Assembly: GCF_009796285.1 (NCBI RefSeq)
Contig: NZ_CP047020.1
Location: 1,054,001-1,118,000 of the forward strand
Direction: 5' to 3'
From: Streptomyces broussonetiae
GTDB taxonomy: Bacteria > Actinomycetota > Actinomycetes > Streptomycetales > Streptomycetaceae
DNA: 64,000 nucleotides
Shown: positions 61,472 to 64,000 of the stretch, piece by piece
Numbering within the stretch: the stretch's first letter is position 1
Layout: each line of letters begins with the position of its first letter
Notes under the pieces: model-generated
What the model saw: the letters and a program-made list of their open reading frames with translations, nothing else
Database searches by the model: none
Told to the model about the DNA's origin: nothing
Position numbers and translations under genes: made by a program

Positions 61472-62455
61472 ATGACCGTACTCATCCTGACGAGTGAAGA
61501 GGACGTGACGGCGGACATGGTGGTCCTCCGGCTCGGCGAAGCCGGTGTGCCCGTCGTCCGGCTCGATCCCGCCGATCTGACCAACGGCGTGGCGCTGTCG
61601 GGCGAGTACGTGCGGGGCGCCTGGCACGGTCACCTGTCCGTCGGCGGGCGCCTGGTGAGCATGAGCGGCCTGCGTTCCGTGTGGGTGCGCAGGCCCGGCG
61701 CCGCAGCCACCCGCGCCGCCCACCCGTCGGCCTGGCTGACGGAGGAGTCCGCGCAGGCGCTGTACGGCATGCTGCGCTGCACCGACGCGCGCTGGATGAA
61801 CCATCCGGACGCCGCCCAGCGGGCCCGCCACAAGCCCTGGCAACTGCATCTCGCCCAGCGCAGCGGCCTCCCTGTGCCGGCCACGCTGATCACGACGTTC
61901 CCGCAGGCGGCGCGGGAGTTCGCGGAGCGCTGTCCGGACCTGGTCGTCAAGCCGGTCTCCGGGGCGCATCCGCAGGAGCCGCCGCGTGCGGTGCCGACCA
62001 GCAGGGTGGCTCCTGACACGGACTTCGCGGCGGTCGCGTTCGGTCCGACGCTGCTTCAGCGGCGGATCGCCAAGCGCGCCGACATCCGGCTCACCGCCGT
62101 CGGCGACACCCTGCTGGCCGCGCGCAAACCCACCGCCCCCGACGCCCGTCCGGACGACGTGGACGTCCGCTTCACCCCGTCGGTCTCCCCCTGGCTGCCC
62201 GTGGACGTGCCACCGCGCATCGCGGAGGGCGTACGGCGGTACGTGAGGGGCGCGGAACTGGCATACGGCGCATTCGACTTCGCGGAGGACGCGGACGGGA
62301 TCTGGTGGTTCCTCGAGTGCAACCAGTCGGGCCAGTTCGGTTTCGTCGAGATGGACACAGGTCAGCCGATCGCGGCGGAGATCGCCAAGTGGCTGGCCGG
62401 GGACGGGAATCCGGATCGCAGGTGTGCGGACGGCGACCGGAGCACAGCATCTTGA
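61472..62455 (+). CDS. tgmB: ATP-grasp ribosomal peptide maturase (graspetide ligase)
   Basis: The 327-residue ATP-grasp ligase starts MTVLILTSEEDVTADMVVLRL and contains SVWVRRPGA, WMNHPDAAQRARHKPWQL, DLVVKPVSG, LLQRRIAKRADIRLTAVGD, GAFDFAEDADGIWWFLECNQSGQF and EMDTGQPIA, the fingerprint of SAV_5884-type maturases. It should phosphorylate acidic side chains of the adjacent precursor and close ester or amide rings. The usual third gene, a PIMT-like methyltransferase, is missing; an oxidoreductase gene follows instead. Confidence 0.92.
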   Translation: MTVLILTSEEDVTADMVVLRLGEAGVPVVRLDPADLTNGVALSGEYVRGAWHGHLSVGGRLVSMSGLRSVWVRRPGAAATRAAHPSAWLTEESAQALYGMLRCTDARWMNHPDAAQRARHKPWQLHLAQRSGLPVPATLITTFPQAAREFAERCPDLVVKPVSGAHPQEPPRAVPTSRVAPDTDFAAVAFGPTLLQRRIAKRADIRLTAVGDTLLAARKPTAPDARPDDVDVRFTPSVSPWLPVDVPPRIAEGVRRYVRGAELAYGAFDFAEDADGIWWFLECNQSGQFGFVEMDTGQPIAAEIAKWLAGDGNPDRRCADGDRSTAS

Positions 62456-62490
62456 AGGTGCGGGGATCGGCTCTGAGAGAGGAACGCTGC

Positions 62491-63378
62491 ATGCGTATCG
62501 GACTGCTGGGAACGGGCCCGTGGGCCCGGGCCGCGTACGCCCCCGCGCTGGCCGGGCACGCCGGCCTTCGGTTCACGGGCGTGTGGGGCCGCCGTCCGGA
62601 GGCGGCCAGGGCACTGGCCGAGGAGTACGACGTCGCCGCGTACGACGACGTGGACGCACTGCTGGCCGACGTGGACGCGGTGGCCGTGGCCCTGCCACCG
62701 TCCGTGCAGGCCGAGTTGGCGGTGCGTGCGGCGCGGGCGGGCCGTCATCTGCTGCTGGACAAGCCGCTGGCGGTGTCGGCCGCCGAGGGCCGGGCGGTCG
62801 TGGAGGCGGCGGAGCGGGCCGGGGTGGCGTCCGTGGTCTTCCTCACCGCGCGATTCCAGAAGGAGCCGGAGGCCTGGATCGACGAACAGGCGGCCGTGGC
62901 GGGCTGGTTCACTGCTCGGGCGCAGTGGCTGGGGGCGGTGTTCACGTCCGACAGCCCGTTCGCGGCCTCACCGTGGCGGCGGGAGAAGGGGGCGCTGTGG
63001 GACGTCGGCCCGCACGCCCTGTCGGTGCTGCTGCCGGTCCTCGGCGACGTACGGCAGGTGACGGCGGCGGCGCACGGCCCGGCGGACACCGTGCACCTGG
63101 TCCTCGACCACGCCACCGGCGCCTCGAGCGCGCTCACGCTGAGCCTGACGGCGCCGCCCGCGGCGGCCGGGGCGGACGTGGAGCTGCGCGGTGAGGCGGG
63201 GACGGCGCTGCTGCCGGGCAGCTCCGAGGGTGCGGTCCCCGCGCTCGCCCGGGCCGCCGACGCGCTGCTGACCGCCGCCCGCACGGGGCGCCCGCACGCC
63301 TGCGACGCCGCGTTCGGCCTCCGCGTCACCGAGATCCTGGCGATGGCGGAGGCGCGCCTGACCGACACGGCGGAATAA
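62491..63378 (+). CDS. Gfo/Idh/MocA-family NAD(P)-dependent oxidoreductase
   Basis: The 295-residue enzyme has the Rossmann motif GLLGTGPWA (residues 4-12), GVWGRRPEAARALAEEY, the active-site Lys in DKPLAVSAAEG, and WDVGPHALSVLLPVLGD in the second domain. Family members oxidise or reduce sugars or imines. It lies 35 bp after the graspetide ligase with its own GAGAGAGGAA site, so it is probably co-transcribed. Whether it modifies the peptide or is an unrelated passenger is open. Confidence 0.86.
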   Translation: MRIGLLGTGPWARAAYAPALAGHAGLRFTGVWGRRPEAARALAEEYDVAAYDDVDALLADVDAVAVALPPSVQAELAVRAARAGRHLLLDKPLAVSAAEGRAVVEAAERAGVASVVFLTARFQKEPEAWIDEQAAVAGWFTARAQWLGAVFTSDSPFAASPWRREKGALWDVGPHALSVLLPVLGDVRQVTAAAHGPADTVHLVLDHATGASSALTLSLTAPPAAAGADVELRGEAGTALLPGSSEGAVPALARAADALLTAARTGRPHACDAAFGLRVTEILAMAEARLTDTAE

Positions 63379-63660
63379 CTCCGGCGCCGCAGCGGGACGG
63401 GCGGGGCGTCCGGCCCGGTGCGACGGGCCGGGCCGGCGCCGCGCCGTCGTCCGGGCCCTCCCTCGCGCCCCCCTGCCGATCACGGCACCCTCTGCAGGGC
63501 ACCCGGCCCTGCGCCCACCTCGGGTACGGCTTCCGGCCCCTGCGCAACGGCTTCGGCCCCCGGGCTTGGGCCAGGGCCTGCGGACGGCGCCGGGCGCGGC
63601 GCCGCCCTCCTGCCCGTGGGGCGAGAGGCCCGGGTGGGGGCGGCGGCGTAGCTTGGGGAT

Positions 63661-64000
63661 GTGAGACCGGTGCGCGGCTCGGCGTCGCGCGGGACCTGGG
63701 AGGATCGCGGCTGGTTGCGGGGCGCGCGGCCGCCGCGGTGGGTGCGGGTGCTGCCCGTGCTGCTGCTCGTGGCCGTCAGCTGCGCGACGGTGTTCACGCC
63801 GGACGCCCCCGACGTCGGCTTCCTGCTGGGCGCGATCCCGCCGCTGGCGATCCTGTCGTACGGCCCGGTGGCCACCGCGGTCCTGGGGGTCGGTGTGGTC
63901 GTGGCGCTGAACGTGCCGGAAACGCATCTGAACCGTCCGGGCAACACCGATCTGCTCACCATCGTGTTCGTGGCCGCGCTGAGCGTGTTCGTGTCCTATG
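63661..64000 (+). CDS. Membrane SpoIIE/PP2C phosphatase, N-terminal fragment (cut by window edge)
   Basis: The first 113 codons are visible, from the GTG at 63661. They start RPVRGSASRGTWEDRGWLRG, then PPRWVRVLPVLLLVAVSCATVF, FLLGAIPPLAILSYGPVATAVLG and NRPGNTDLLTIVFVAALSVFVSY. These are three or four helices of the N-terminal membrane part common to Streptomyces PP2C-family protein serine/threonine phosphatases. The catalytic domain lies outside the window, so the call rests on this membrane pattern. The 282 bp before it (63379-63660) shows no gene. Confidence 0.7.
   Translation, partial: MRPVRGSASRGTWEDRGWLRGARPPRWVRVLPVLLLVAVSCATVFTPDAPDVGFLLGAIPPLAILSYGPVATAVLGVGVVVALNVPETHLNRPGNTDLLTIVFVAALSVFVSY

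Overview
The window is very GC-rich, has strong third-position GC, uses many GTG starts and carries numerous Tat/Sec-secreted hydrolases. Its gene families (SCO6745-type protein, class F sortase, telomere-associated protein Tap, chitosanase GH46, second GAPDH) point to Streptomyces. The density of secreted enzymes, small specialised-metabolite loci and broken genes, plus a Tap homologue, fits a chromosome arm rather than the core. I saw no rRNA, tRNA or CRISPR.

Layout. 0-14 kb: two sugar/polysaccharide islands. One is a GH11 xylanase whose divergent promoter region with a nitroreductase has three CGAA-N3-TTCG boxes. The other is a LacI regulator with a carbohydrate-type esterase and an MFS permease, linked by GTTACACGTGTAAC-like operators. 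A 19-codon gene with its own terminator, a MOSC protein, a GH25 lysozyme and a secreted M1 peptidase also lie here. 14-24 kb: a block of minus-strand genes that I read as a Pel/galactosaminogalactan-like cationic exopolysaccharide locus: Agd3-like secreted deacetylase, PelF-like glycosyltransferase, a 455-residue multi-span membrane partner, two SDR sugar-nucleotide enzymes, a nucleotidyltransferase and a spherulin-4 family protein. Several neighbours overlap by 4 nt. 24-29 kb: secreted SGNH hydrolase, phosphoglucomutase, and a GH46 chitosanase with a CsnR-type box.

29-44 kb: aldo/keto reductase, a cation/proton antiporter with its regulatory subunit, DedA, an isochorismatase-fold protein, a MarR/MFS efflux operon, MASE1 and PP2C signalling proteins, a PIG-V mannosyltransferase and a long GAPDH. 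This part also holds a graveyard of broken genes: an MFS transporter and an ECF sigma factor that lost their 5' ends at one junction, and a decayed Cmx-type MFS gene. 44-54 kb: a disrupted M9 collagenase, a LysR gene, a truncated imine-reductase-like gene, a second prolyl-tRNA synthetase (archaeal/eukaryal type), a TetR/SGNH pair, a class F sortase beside a repeat protein with a wall-anchor-like tail, a 77-bp tandem duplication and a frameshifted Vgb-like propeller.

54-64 kb: an SCO6745-family gene with an operator, a cyclodipeptide synthase/P450 pair with a perfect operator, a fructosamine kinase, tap with a small putative DNA-binding partner instead of tpg, a graspetide (ATP-grasp RiPP) precursor/ligase pair followed by a Gfo/Idh oxidoreductase, and the start of a membrane PP2C phosphatase.

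All calls come from reading the sequence. Family names rest on motif recognition, not database searches.
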